In this document: in pieces, positions 25,074 through 33,684 of the stretch | How the letters are laid out: every line of letters begins with the position of its first letter | Position numbering within the stretch: the first letter of the stretch is position 1 | Origin: Nostoc sp. NMS7 | GTDB lineage: Bacteria; Cyanobacteriota; Cyanobacteriia; Cyanobacteriales; Nostocaceae | Assembly (NCBI RefSeq): GCF_017115085.1 | Contig: NZ_JABXKJ010000086.1 | Coordinates: 1 to 36,574 of the forward strand | Direction of reading: 5' to 3' | Length of the DNA stretch: 36,574 nt | The notes under the pieces: generated by a model | Told to the model about the DNA's origin: nothing | Seen by the model: only the letters and a program-made list of their open reading frames with translations | The model's database searches: none | Program-made: the position numbers and the translations under genes

Positions 25074-25325
25074 TTTCTGTGTTTCGTGCAGTCTGTAATA
25101 ACTTCTGCCTTGACGTTTGGGTGTTTCGCGCAGTCTGTAGCAACTTCTGCCTTGACGTTTAAGTGTTTCGCGCAGTCTGTAGCAACTTCTGCCTTGACGT
25201 TTGAGTGTTTCGTGCAGTCTGTAGCAACTTCTGCCTTGACGTTTGAGTGTTTCGCGCAGTCTGTAGCAACTTCCGCTTTGACGTTTGGGTGTTTCGCGCA
25301 GTCTGTAGCAACTTCCGCTTTGACG
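25074..25325 (+). repeat. 42-bp minisatellite, six copies
   Basis: Six units of exactly 42 bp start at 25074, 25116, 25158, 25200, 25242 and 25284, each containing GTGTTTCGCGCAGTCTGTAG and ending TTGACG. Variation is limited to a few positions (GGG/AAG/GAG; CGC/CGT). The length is 14 codons and the frame TFGCFAQSVATSAL is open across all units. It lies just past cobJ and leads into a gene remnant. Confidence 0.95.
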
Positions 25326-25340
25326 TTATCAGAAACACAC

Positions 25341-25499
25341 TTGCGTTATATAACCCTGGTTACGGTATTACGCAATATAGGGATGCCTGCGGCGGTAAAC
25401 TACGCTCAACCGGAACAGATAGCTTACAAATTTCTGCTTAATGGAGAAACAGAAACAGGTAGTCTAACTTACCAGCAATTAGATGTACAGCGAAAAGCG
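25341..25499 (+). pseudogene. N-terminal remnant of a fatty-acyl-AMP ligase / NRPS loading domain
   Basis: The residues YAQPEQIAYKFLLNGETE and GSLTYQQLDVQRKA are typical of the start of fatty-acyl-AMP ligases (…LTYQELDxQA…), which load acyl chains onto carrier proteins in lipopeptide or polyketide synthesis. The similarity stops at about 25499, where TnpB-element sequence begins. The ~500-residue remainder is not found on the other side of the element within the window. The frame is continuous with the upstream 14-aa minisatellite repeat. Confidence 0.65.
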
Positions 25500-25503
25500 T
25501 TTT

Positions 25504-26745
25504 ATGTACCTGACTCAAAAGAACCAAATCCGTGATCTGAATAAGACTGAGTTTCTGGCTCTACGAGAACTGTGCAGGCTGAGTAAAAATCTCTACAACG
25601 TAGGGCTTTACACAGTTCGGCAATACTATTTTCAGGAACACAAGCACTTGCGCTATGAGTCTGCTTACCACTTGTGCAAAGGAAATGAGAACTATCAACT
25701 TCTCAACACCGATATTGCCCAGCAAACGCTGAAAGTGGTAGACAGGATGTTTCACGGTTTCTTTGGGTTGATTAAAGCCGTCAAGTCTGGGAGTTATCAG
25801 CAAAAGGTGAAACTTCCTCAGTACTTGCCTCAAGACGGCTATTTTGTTCTCATAATTCCTCGGTTGAAAGTAAAAGATAGGAAGTTTAAGATTCCAATGT
25901 CTGCTGCTTTCAAAAAGCAGTTTGGCGAGGTTTCCATTGCATTCCCTGACAGACTTGACAGCAAAGCAGTCAAAGAGGTTAGGATTCACCCAAGATATGA
26001 TGCTCGATTCTTTGAAGTTGAGTTCATCTCTAAAGTTGAAGTCGAACCTGTAGAAACTGTTCCAGATAGTGCTATTGCCATTGATTTTGGACTGGACAAT
26101 CTTGCAACTTGTGTTGATACCAATGGGGCATCCTTCATTGTGGATGGTCGCAAACTCAAATCTATTAACCAATGGTTCAACAAGGAAAATGCCAGATTGC
26201 AATCTATTAAAGATAAACAGAAGATTGAATGTCTGACTGAGCGTCAATGCAGACTTTTTATCAATCGTGGGAATCAAGTTAGGGATTATCTGAACAAGTC
26301 GGCACGGCTGATTATTGCCCACTGCATTGAGAACAAGATTGAGCGAGTTATCGTCGGATTCAATCTTGGCATGAAACAGCAAATCAATATCGGCAGTCGC
26401 AACAACCAGAACTTTGTTCAAATTCCTTTTTACAGTTTGAGAGGCAAGCTTAAAGCTCAATGCGTGCGATACGGTTTGATTTATCAAGAGCAAGAGGAAT
26501 CTTACACCAGCAAGGCTAGTGCTTTGGATAGTGACGAGTTGCCCGTTTACAACGCTGATAAACCTGCTACATACGAGTTTTCTGGTAGGCGAGTAAAAAG
26601 GGGGTTGTATCGGAGTGCATATGGACATCTGGTTAATGCGGATTCCAATGGGGCTGCGAATATCGGAAGAAAAAGTAAGCAGAATGGTTTTACCGGACTG
26701 TCTAGAGGCTGTTTGGCACAGCCGTTACGAATCAAGATCCACTAG
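25504..26745 (+). CDS. tnpB: TnpB, RNA-guided nuclease of an IS200/IS605-type element
   Basis: About 413 aa from ATG 25504 (MYLTQKNQIRDLNK); an in-frame ATG at 25483 lies in the FAAL remnant. RuvC-I Asp is in AIAIDFGLDNLATC, RuvC-II Glu in YQEQEESYTSKAS, and RuvC-III Asp in LVNADSNGAANIG. All three are intact, so the nuclease may be active. The zinc-ribbon cysteines of classical TnpB are absent between RuvC-II and III (FSGRRVKRGLYRSAYGH), as in a common cyanobacterial subgroup. No TnpA is present, so movement would need one in trans. It sits in a FAAL gene remnant on one side and abuts the PlsY-fusion gene on the other. Confidence 0.93.
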   Translation: MYLTQKNQIRDLNKTEFLALRELCRLSKNLYNVGLYTVRQYYFQEHKHLRYESAYHLCKGNENYQLLNTDIAQQTLKVVDRMFHGFFGLIKAVKSGSYQQKVKLPQYLPQDGYFVLIIPRLKVKDRKFKIPMSAAFKKQFGEVSIAFPDRLDSKAVKEVRIHPRYDARFFEVEFISKVEVEPVETVPDSAIAIDFGLDNLATCVDTNGASFIVDGRKLKSINQWFNKENARLQSIKDKQKIECLTERQCRLFINRGNQVRDYLNKSARLIIAHCIENKIERVIVGFNLGMKQQINIGSRNNQNFVQIPFYSLRGKLKAQCVRYGLIYQEQEESYTSKASALDSDELPVYNADKPATYEFSGRRVKRGLYRSAYGHLVNADSNGAANIGRKSKQNGFTGLSRGCLAQPLRIKIH

Positions 26746-26763
26746 GGTTTTATCTCTTAAGAA

Positions 26764-26786
26764 TCTCAGTCACTTTAGTCCTGAGA
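26764..26786 (+). other. hairpin at the probable right end of the TnpB element
   Basis: TCTCAG and CTGAGA flank an 11-base loop, 19 bp after the tnpB stop. IS200/IS605 ends carry subterminal hairpins and the guide (omega) RNA spans this region, so this may be part of both. The exact element end is not determined. It may lie in the 3' end of the neighbouring gene (from 26790). Confidence 0.4.
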
Positions 26787-26789
26787 ATG

Positions 26790-29684
26790 TCAATCGGGTC
26801 TTAAATCGTTAGATAATTCCACAATACCCCTAGATCCATCAATCCTGACTCGTTGACCATCTTGCAGTAGCCATGTAGCGCCTCGAACATCCATTACAGC
26901 TGGAATTCCATACTCACGAGCAACGATCGCACCGTGAGAAAGCCGTCCACCAACTTCGGCGATTAATCCTCCAGCCTTTAATAAAAAAGGTGCCCAGCCG
27001 GAATCTGTGTAAGGTACTACCAGAATCGTATCTCGGTCAATCTCCGGCACGTTTTGTAAATTTCGTAACACCTTCACTCGACCTTCAGCTTGTCCGGGAC
27101 TGGCTCCAATGCCTTGTAATATTTGGTCAGAGTAGAGCAGAGAGGGAGCTAAGGGGTGAGGGGGTGTATTGCCATAGACTAAAAGGGGTACTTGAATGAT
27201 CTCGCTATCTTGGAGGAATTGCGATCGCCTCAATTTGACCAACTCATCCAACTGCTTAATTAACCTGGAATCTCCACCCACAACCAGACGCCGCACTTCA
27301 TCAAAGTTGAGAAAAAAGATATCTCCTGTTTTCTTGAGTAAGCCGGACTTTAACCAAATCTTCTCTAAAGCCACAAAACTCCAACGCAATTCAGCTAAAA
27401 GCCGTGAATAAACTTCGGTAACTCGTCCTTTGATATCTACACGCCGTTGCACAAAAGAGCGTTTGCCCTTACCAGCAAAGATGCTATTAATTGCGTCTTT
27501 AGCGCCTGATTGTGGTTCGTTACCCTGCATTAACTGCACAAACATCTGCTTAATCATCTGGGGATTCTCCCGCCAAGTGGGAACAGAAATATCAGTTCCC
27601 ACTTCACTTAAATAGCCGTAATCCTGAAGCAATTCCTCAAATTCTTGGAGGATCTTCTCTCCCTCTGGGGTTTGCTTTAATTGCTCAAATACCTGCTGTG
27701 GCTCAAACTCAAGCAATACTTCCTTGGCATCTGTAGCTATTGCACTGAGCGATCGCAATGCCGCGATCTCTGGGGTGACGCTATGATCAATTTGCCCATC
27801 CTTCACGCGAAAAATCCCCTGGCGGAGGGCAGCACTCAAGGGAGCTAGAATGCTGTAATATGTTCCTTGACGCAGCAACTCCAGAATAAAGTCAATTCTT
27901 AACAACAGCTTGGATGGTTCCAAGTTATCTATATCTGACTGCGCCAACTGCGACAACCCAGGAATGAACAGTTTGTGATAATCCCGCTTGAAGTCTTTTT
28001 CTAAACTTAATTCCCGCTTCACTAACCTCCCTAGTCCTGGCAAATTTTCCCAGGTTGACTCCCAAGACGGTTTACTTAATTTAGCTCCTCTGGTTAAAAA
28101 TTCCAGACTTTCGGACGGCAATCCCATGCGGAGAAAAATATTCCCTAAGAGGGATGCGTTAAAGTAGGCTCTGGAATAATGCAGAGTTGCTGTTTCGGCG
28201 AAATCTAACCCCAAAGCGCGATCGCCTAAAACTAAAGTAAAAAGTTCTCCCCATGCTCCACAAGTTAAAGGACGATTAATTGACCATGTTAAGGGGTGAA
28301 TTACTCCCGGAATCACTTCGGCAGCGATTTTGCGTGTCCACATCGGTAGTAGAGTGGTGATCGGTCGAGATTGCAACACCCAAAGCGTTTGACCGTCGTA
28401 ACTCCACTCTATATCTTGAGGAGTGCCATGATAGCGTTTTTCGAGTCGGTGGGCTAAGTATGCGACTTGCTTGATCAATGCTTGTGGTACTCGTCCTTCA
28501 CCCTCTAATTGCACAGAGGAAGAGTTTTCTGTTTCCAGGACAAAAGCGCGATATTGTTCGGGTGTGACTTTTCCCGAAACGACTTGCGTCGGGCTGCCTG
28601 GAAGGGCTTCGATGATGATCGCATCACTTTGCTGGGTAATGGGATCACGGCTGAAAGCGACACCAGAAAATACACTTTGGACTTGTTGTTGAATCAACAC
28701 AGCCATTGCTGAGTCATTTAAGCCGCGATCGCGCCGATATTGCACGGCAGATGGCTGATTATAGGAAGCTTGAACTTGGGCGATCGCTGACTGCAATCCC
28801 TCTGGGCTGGTAACATTTAAAACTGTTTCATACTGTCCAGCCGCAGAAGCCTGTTCTGAGTCTTCTCCAATGGCAGAAGAACGCACCACTAAGGGGGATA
28901 ATTCTGATGGCTGGAGAAATTCTGTCAACAGTTCTGGATCATCGATTGGGGCAAGTACCCACCCCTTTGGCACTGGATAGCCCCAGCGCTTAATTTGAGA
29001 TAATGTTGCCGCCTTTTCTCCGACAATCGCAGCATCCAACTCTTCATCTAGAGAAACCATCGCGCGACCGCCGCGTAAAAATTCCAACATCGCTTGCGAT
29101 TCGGTTTCTGCATGTTGGGCTGGGAGGTTCAGATCATCAGGAATTTTGGTATAAATCCAGCCCATTAAACCAGCCAAGGCAACAGCAGCTAGCATTCTGG
29201 GAATATCGCTAATGTGCAGAAGCGTCACAAACAGAGGAAACAGAAGCAAAACCCCAAATTTGACTACCTGTCTTGATTGCAGAATTGCAAAGCTAATACC
29301 TGCAAAGAAAAATACAAATATTGCCACCAGTGGATCATGTACGACAAATCCCCAGACAACATTTGTCGTACCTGCGCCTCTGCCGATCCAATATCTACCG
29401 ATTACTAGAGCGATGAGAGCAATCAATTCCCAAGACGAGCCATCTGGGAAGAAAATGCGGGTGAGTAAGACTGCTGCAACTCCTTTAAAAGCTTCTGACA
29501 AGACTGCCAGAATTCCGACAAACCTACCGCCATGATAAAAGGCAGCTGATACACTAATGTTTCCTGTACCAACTTGTGATAATTGCTTGCGCGTAAGCGC
29601 GTAAGTAATCCATGCAATCAGGGGTAATCCGCCCAAGAGGGGGCAGGCAATTAAAATAACTAAGACACCCCAAGGTTCAAACAT
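26790..29684 (-). CDS. PlsY-like membrane domain fused to a PEP-synthase/RPH-like phosphotransferase
   Basis: 964 aa. Residues 1-200 are multi-helix membrane sequence with PlsY-like order (LSQVGTGNISVSAAFYHGG, AFKGVAAVLL, GRGAGTTN), but the acyltransferase motifs are degenerate. Residues ~215-460 form the pyruvate-phosphate-dikinase ATP-binding domain (VGEKAATLSQIKRWGYPVPK, VVRSSAIGEDS, WSYDGQTLWVLQSRPITT). A ~340-residue helical middle region follows, then the swivelling phosphohistidine domain with GGRLSHGAIVAREYGIPAV (H917). The PEP-binding barrel is missing, as in rifampicin phosphotransferases. I infer a membrane-anchored ATP-driven phosphotransferase acting on an unknown, perhaps lipid-related, substrate. 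It is convergent with tnpB. Confidence 0.85.
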   Translation of the reverse strand: MFEPWGVLVILIACPLLGGLPLIAWITYALTRKQLSQVGTGNISVSAAFYHGGRFVGILAVLSEAFKGVAAVLLTRIFFPDGSSWELIALIALVIGRYWIGRGAGTTNVVWGFVVHDPLVAIFVFFFAGISFAILQSRQVVKFGVLLLFPLFVTLLHISDIPRMLAAVALAGLMGWIYTKIPDDLNLPAQHAETESQAMLEFLRGGRAMVSLDEELDAAIVGEKAATLSQIKRWGYPVPKGWVLAPIDDPELLTEFLQPSELSPLVVRSSAIGEDSEQASAAGQYETVLNVTSPEGLQSAIAQVQASYNQPSAVQYRRDRGLNDSAMAVLIQQQVQSVFSGVAFSRDPITQQSDAIIIEALPGSPTQVVSGKVTPEQYRAFVLETENSSSVQLEGEGRVPQALIKQVAYLAHRLEKRYHGTPQDIEWSYDGQTLWVLQSRPITTLLPMWTRKIAAEVIPGVIHPLTWSINRPLTCGAWGELFTLVLGDRALGLDFAETATLHYSRAYFNASLLGNIFLRMGLPSESLEFLTRGAKLSKPSWESTWENLPGLGRLVKRELSLEKDFKRDYHKLFIPGLSQLAQSDIDNLEPSKLLLRIDFILELLRQGTYYSILAPLSAALRQGIFRVKDGQIDHSVTPEIAALRSLSAIATDAKEVLLEFEPQQVFEQLKQTPEGEKILQEFEELLQDYGYLSEVGTDISVPTWRENPQMIKQMFVQLMQGNEPQSGAKDAINSIFAGKGKRSFVQRRVDIKGRVTEVYSRLLAELRWSFVALEKIWLKSGLLKKTGDIFFLNFDEVRRLVVGGDSRLIKQLDELVKLRRSQFLQDSEIIQVPLLVYGNTPPHPLAPSLLYSDQILQGIGASPGQAEGRVKVLRNLQNVPEIDRDTILVVPYTDSGWAPFLLKAGGLIAEVGGRLSHGAIVAREYGIPAVMDVRGATWLLQDGQRVRIDGSRGIVELSNDLRPD

Positions 29685-29697
29685 TCGGGATTTTGGA

Positions 29698-29738
29698 TTT
29701 TAGATTTAAATTTTCCATCTAAAACCTCAAATCTAAAA
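29698..29738. repeat. TTTTAGATTT/AAATCTAAAA inverted repeat
   Basis: A 10-bp perfect inverted repeat with a 21-bp spacer that contains a further CCATCTAAAACC. This is an AT-rich dispersed Nostoc-type repeat in the leader of the PlsY-fusion gene. Confidence 0.6.
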
Positions 29739-29786
29739 TAATTAAGTTTTTCTGAAATTTTTGATGGTTATTACTAGTTACTGAAT

Positions 29787-29826
29787 GGACACTTGGCTAG
29801 AACGGAAACCGTTTTTGCCAGTGTCC
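29787..29826 (-). terminator. hairpin after the 38-aa membrane protein gene
   Basis: GGACACT and AGTGTCC flank inner GGC/GCC and ACGG/CCGT pairings, a stable multi-part stem. It lies 20 bp beyond the minus-strand stop codon at 29846. A T-run after the minus-strand stem is weak, so termination is likely but not certain. Confidence 0.5.
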
Positions 29827-29845
29827 TTCTCGGCTACTAATGGTT

Positions 29846-29962
29846 TTAGTTTAGCGCATAGGCAGCTTGCAGCGCCCAGATGATCAGAGCCGCGATCGAT
29901 CCCAGAAGCAACACGGTAGAGATAGTGACTACTTTTGGGGAATCTGCACCCTCAAATTTCAT
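29846..29962 (-). CDS. 38-aa single-helix membrane protein
   Basis: ATG 29962 to TAA 29846 encodes MKFEGADSPKVVTISTVLLL then GSIAALIIWALQAAYALN: a short charged start and one hydrophobic helix (about 11-36). Size and layout resemble the small subunits of photosynthetic or NDH-1 complexes, but I cannot match it to a named one. Clean start and stop and the downstream hairpin support a real gene. It is too short for ordinary ORF cut-offs. Confidence 0.65.
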   Translation of the reverse strand: MKFEGADSPKVVTISTVLLLGSIAALIIWALQAAYALN

Positions 29963-30189
29963 AATTCCGCGATTTAAGTCGGACACAGCTTTCTAATCCT
30001 CTTCTGTTGGAGCCTGAAATATTTGTCCGTTTTGATTGTAGTCTTTCTATTTGCGGATGATGTTAAATTCCTAATATTATTTTGTTTAAGCTTGAGGATT
30101 TTTCCATCACCACGATTACTTATTTCTTTAGAGGTATTAATCTTATTTTTACCATGATCAGGTATAGGGCATGGGGAAGAAGCAGAGGA

Positions 30190-30299
30190 GCAGAGGGGAA
30201 GGCTGAAAATGCTAGGGATTTTGTAATTAAATTACAAGAACAAGCAGAAAAGCAGAGGGGAAGGCTGAAAATACTAGGGATTTTGTAACTAAATTACAA
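30190..30299 (+). repeat. 48-bp direct repeat upstream of gatA
   Basis: GCAGAGGGGAAGGCTGAAAA and onward to TTACAA occurs at 30190-30237 and 30252-30299, differing at two or three positions. The second copy ends 42 bp before the gatA ATG, so promoter or leader sequence may be duplicated. A 68-codon frame across the first copy is not convincing. The rest of 29963-30341 is AT-rich with no gene seen. Confidence 0.85.
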
Positions 30300-30341
30300 T
30301 ATGTACTAAAATCAAGGACTTGAGTCACAAAGAGAGCAATC

Positions 30342-31802
30342 ATGGCATCCATCCGCGAGTTGCACCAACAACTGGTTACAAAAGAACGTTCTGCCGTTGA
30401 AATTACCCAAGAAGCTTTAGACCGTATTCAAGCGTTAGAGCCGAAATTGCACAGCTTTTTATGTGTTACCGCAGAACGGGCATTAGAGCAGGCGGGTGCT
30501 GTGGATGCCAAAATTGCTGCGGGAGAAGAAATTGGGCTATTAGCAGGGATTCCAGTGGGGATCAAGGACAATTTATGTACCAAGGGAATTCCTACCACCT
30601 GCGCTTCCCGGATTTTGGAGAATTTCGTGCCACCTTATGAATCAACGGCGACGCAAAAACTGGCAGATGTTGGGGCGGTAATGGTAGGTAAAACCAACTT
30701 GGATGAGTTTGCAATGGGTAGTTCCACCGAAAACTCTGCCTACCAAGTCACAGCTAATCCTTGGGATTTGTCACGAGTTCCAGGTGGTTCTTCGGGGGGT
30801 TCTGCGGCTGCGGTGTCGGCCGAAGAATGTGTGATTGCTCTCGGTTCTGATACTGGCGGTTCGATTCGCCAACCTGCATCTTTTTGCGGTGTGGTGGGAA
30901 TGAAACCGACTTATGGTTTAGTTTCCCGTTATGGTTTGGTGGCTTACGCTTCGTCTTTGGATCAAATTGGGCCATTTGCAAACACAGTGGAAGATGCGGC
31001 AATATTATTAAGTGCGATCGCAGGTCACGATCCCAAAGACTCTACCAGCCTGAAAGTTGCCATTCCCAACTACGCTGCCAGCTTAAAACCAGACTTGAAA
31101 CCCAGACGTCAGCTAAGAATTGGGATCATTAAAGAAACTTTTGGTGAAGGGTTGGACTCTGTAGTGGAACAAGCTGTTACCAAAGCAGTAGATCAACTAC
31201 AAAGTTTGGGAGCAGAGATTCAGATAGTATCCTGTCCCCGCTTTCGCTATGGCTTACCCACCTACTACATCATCGCCCCATGCGAAGCGTCAGCAAACCT
31301 GGCTCGTTACGATGGCGTTAAATATGGGTATCGCGCTCCTGATGCGGATAATCTGCTATCGATGTATACTCGTACCCGTGCCACTGGTTTTGGTACAGAA
31401 GTTAAACGCCGGATTATGATCGGCACTTACGCACTTTCGGCTGGCTATTATGACGCCTACTACCTGAAAGCCCAAAAAGTCCGCACCCTGATTAAACAAG
31501 ATTTTGAAAGAGCTTTTGGCGCGGTTGATATCTTAGTTTGTCCCACATCTCCCACTACAGCATTCAAAGCAGGGGAAAAAACTACTGACCCCTTGAGTAT
31601 GTATTTAACTGACTTGATGACTATTCCGGTGAATCTTGCTGGTTTACCTAGTTTAAGTTTGCCATGTGGTTTTGATGATCAGGGGCTACCCATAGGATTA
31701 CAACTAATTGGCAATGTGTTGCGAGAAGACCAACTGTTTCAGGTAGCTTACGCTTATGAGCAATCCACTACTTGGCATCTGCGTAAACCGCAAATATCTT
31801 GA
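30342..31802 (+). CDS. gatA: Asp-tRNA(Asn)/Glu-tRNA(Gln) amidotransferase subunit A
   Basis: 486 aa amidase of the GatCAB complex. It releases ammonia from glutamine to amidate mischarged Glu-tRNA(Gln), and in cyanobacteria this is the route to Gln-tRNA. The catalytic triad is visible: K75 ([10 protein letters not shown]), cis-Ser S150 (VPGGSSGGS) and nucleophile S174 ([11 protein letters not shown]), matching the K79/S154/S178 pattern of the S. aureus enzyme. Full family length and an exact start ([20 protein letters not shown]). gatB and gatC are not adjacent, as is usual in cyanobacteria. Confidence 0.96.
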   Translation: MASIRELHQQLVTKERSAVEITQEALDRIQALEPKLHSFLCVTAERALEQAGAVDAKIAAGEEIGLLAGIPVGIKDNLCTKGIPTTCASRILENFVPPYESTATQKLADVGAVMVGKTNLDEFAMGSSTENSAYQVTANPWDLSRVPGGSSGGSAAAVSAEECVIALGSDTGGSIRQPASFCGVVGMKPTYGLVSRYGLVAYASSLDQIGPFANTVEDAAILLSAIAGHDPKDSTSLKVAIPNYAASLKPDLKPRRQLRIGIIKETFGEGLDSVVEQAVTKAVDQLQSLGAEIQIVSCPRFRYGLPTYYIIAPCEASANLARYDGVKYGYRAPDADNLLSMYTRTRATGFGTEVKRRIMIGTYALSAGYYDAYYLKAQKVRTLIKQDFERAFGAVDILVCPTSPTTAFKAGEKTTDPLSMYLTDLMTIPVNLAGLPSLSLPCGFDDQGLPIGLQLIGNVLREDQLFQVAYAYEQSTTWHLRKPQIS

Positions 31803-32020
31803 AAATGGGCATTGGGCACTTGTACTGACTTGTACTGAGCGACGCGTTGCCCTGAGCTTTGCCGTTCGCGTAGCGTCTCGTAGAGAAGGGTCGAAGTAGC
31901 GAAGTCGTTGGCGCAGCCTAAGAAGAGAAGTATTGGGCATTTTCCTTGTCCCCTTGTCCCCCTTGTCCCCCTCATCTCCCTCATCTCCCCTCCTCCCTCA
32001 CTCCCACCCTGCTTTTTAAG
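31803..32020. repeat. composite of dispersed and tandem repeats after gatA
   Basis: From left: GGGCATTGGGCAC, a duplicated TTGTACTGA, the family GCGTAGCGTCTCGTAGAGAA (also found inside the carotenoid oxygenase gene), GGCGCAGCCTAAGAAGAGAA, then pyrimidine-rich tandem units CTTGTCCCC and CTCATCTCC. No gene is present. Confidence 0.75.
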
Positions 32021-32488
32021 TCATTTATCAGCCTGATTAGGAACCATTAACTGTTGAATATTGACTTCTGGAGTCAGGGATTTAGATGTAATTCCTCGTT
32101 GATTAAGTGTATAAAAAAGACCAGTAGATGCAGCTATTAATAAGAGAATGTAGGTAACAACAAGAGGTATGTATGTATTTGTTTTGTTGTCTGAATTCTG
32201 ATGATCATTATTGGAGTCTTGGCGGACAACATTGCTTATAAGAGTATGTGATAAAGCATTTCCATCCAGTCCTAAAGCATCTCCATAGCGACGGATGAAT
32301 CCTTGAACAAAAATAGGCTCAGGCAATTCTTCAAATCGTTCTTCTTCTAAAGCTTCCAAAACACCTGCTCTAATTAGTGTTTGAGAGGCTATTTCTTCTA
32401 TGCGGATGGATTTTTCTTGTCTTACTTGTCGCAACTGTGTAGTTATTTCTTTTAGCTGCTCTACTTGAGCTTGGTTTAAGAGCGTCAC
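32021..32488 (-). CDS. RodZ-like HTH and membrane protein, short form
   Basis: 155 aa. An N-terminal HTH_25-type domain at about 18-85 (TTQLRQVRQEKSIRIEEIAS, EALEEERFEELPEPIFVQGF) is the RodZ/Xre-like fold that in RodZ binds MreB. A polar linker (DSNNDHQNSDNKTN) precedes one membrane helix at about 106-128 (IPLVVTYILLLIAASTGLFY), leaving a ~27-residue outer tail. It lacks the long C-terminal DUF4115 domain of true RodZ, so its role in cell shape is only a family-based guess. Confidence 0.82.
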   Translation of the reverse strand: MTLLNQAQVEQLKEITTQLRQVRQEKSIRIEEIASQTLIRAGVLEALEEERFEELPEPIFVQGFIRRYGDALGLDGNALSHTLISNVVRQDSNNDHQNSDNKTNTYIPLVVTYILLLIAASTGLFYTLNQRGITSKSLTPEVNIQQLMVPNQADK

Positions 32489-32863
32489 AGTCTTTTCCTC
32501 TATGGGGTAATTCTACTATTCATTGAGAAGACTTAAATGTGCATACGTATTTTTACTGAATAATTTATTTTAGGGAATTTTTTTGAGAATGGTTTAAGCC
32601 TAGATTTTCAAATGCTAAAGCTGCTAGAAGTAAGTAATTTTACTGTTTTAATACATATTTTTTAAATAAAAAATTAGAGCAAAAAAGTTAATAAGCTGCA
32701 ATTTCTAATATAAGTATCGTCTCAACTGCTACTCTGGGCTAGGATAATTGCAGCGTTCACTTCCCCTTAATGGTGATAACACCAAGTCTGAACCTTACTT
32801 TGCGTAAGTTCTACGTAACAAAGATTTTGTAAAAAGTCAAAAATCTTCATCAAAATTTTATTC
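32489..32863. other. AT-rich divergent intergenic region
   Basis: Nothing coding was found. The stretch is very AT-rich. It should hold the promoter of the RodZ-like gene at its left and of the PadR gene at its right. An imperfect hairpin AAGATTTT/AAAATCTT (about 32821-32847) lies shortly before the PadR operator candidate. Confidence 0.5.
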
Positions 32864-32883
32864 CGATATATCGTGATATATCA
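32864..32883. promoter_or_regulatory. CGATATATCG/TGATATATCA operator candidate for PadR
   Basis: Two adjacent 10-bp near-identical palindromes, CGATATATCG and TGATATATCA, lie 42 bp before the padR ATG, with TATCC/TATAGT just after (possible -10). PadR regulators often bind such AT-rich symmetrical sites in their own promoter. Autoregulation is inferred. Confidence 0.65.
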
Positions 32884-32925
32884 AAAAATATCCTATAGTA
32901 GAGAAAGTTGATTTGAGATTCATTT

Positions 32926-33552
32926 ATGTTTAGACACTTTCGGTCACACTTTGGCGCACCTGCATGGGCAGGAGTTAGCGAAGATGATTTATTGCTTGTG
33001 AGGTCTTGGTTTGGGCATGGCAAGCATCATGGTAGAGATCATGGCAAACACTTCGGTAATGAAATGTTTGGTCGTGGTTGGGGAGATGAACATCGGACTC
33101 GTCGGGGTGACATCAAGTTCATCCTGCTGGAATTGTTATCCGAGCATCCTAGTCATGGTTACGATCTGATTAAAGAGATGGAAACTCGTTACGGTGGTTT
33201 CCGTCGCCTCAGTCCTGGCTCAGTCTATCCAACACTGCAATTGCTGGAGGAAGGTGGTTATCTTAAGAGCGCACAGGAAGGTGGTAAGCGGATTTACACG
33301 ATTACGGATGAAGGTAGACAATTATTGGCAGAACGTGCCCAACAGCAAACTTCAGACTCTCCTTGGGATACTTTTAAAACTTTCGTGACAGGCAAGCCCC
33401 AAGAGTTTATTGAGTTGCGAAATGCCGCAACAGAATTAGCTGCTGTGGTGGTGCAGGTTGCTCGCAGTGGCAATATGGAGCGAATAAATCGGGTGCGTGA
33501 GCTTTTAGAGCAAGTTAAACGGGAAATTTACGCGATTTTGGCTGAAAAATGA
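32926..33552 (+). CDS. PadR-family regulator with a His-rich N-terminal extension
   Basis: 208 aa. Residues ~62-135 are the PadR winged helix (GDIKFILLELLSEHPSHGYD, GGFRRLSPGSVYPTLQLLEE, KRIYTITDEGRQLL), and the C-terminal dimerisation helices follow. The first 58 residues are unusual: MFRHFRSHFG and then GHGKHHGRDHGKHFG, with nine histidines within about 40 residues plus Gly/Phe/Trp. E. coli YqjI has a similar His-rich extension that binds nickel and controls an iron reductase. Metal or haem sensing is therefore likely here, by analogy. No target gene is adjacent. Confidence 0.88.
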   Translation: MFRHFRSHFGAPAWAGVSEDDLLLVRSWFGHGKHHGRDHGKHFGNEMFGRGWGDEHRTRRGDIKFILLELLSEHPSHGYDLIKEMETRYGGFRRLSPGSVYPTLQLLEEGGYLKSAQEGGKRIYTITDEGRQLLAERAQQQTSDSPWDTFKTFVTGKPQEFIELRNAATELAAVVVQVARSGNMERINRVRELLEQVKREIYAILAEK

Positions 33553-33684
33553 GTTGGGAGTTAGGAGTTAGAATACAGTTGAGTCGAATATAGACAGACC
33601 TAACAAGAACAGCCCCTTCACTTGTAGGGAAGGGGAGTAAGATTCAAAGTCTCTCTGCTTTTAGAACAGAGATCAGATCGATCG

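Noticed and set aside
25074..25325. CRISPR array
   Set aside because: The six 42-bp units are contiguous with no unique spacers, so it is a minisatellite.
25561..26628. 355-codon minus-strand ORF opposite tnpB
   Set aside because: Long antisense frame without domain features, while the plus frame is clearly TnpB with an intact RuvC triad.
30082..30288. 68-codon ORF upstream of gatA
   Set aside because: It crosses the 48-bp direct repeat, has no ribosome site or domain, and its ending is made by the repeat.
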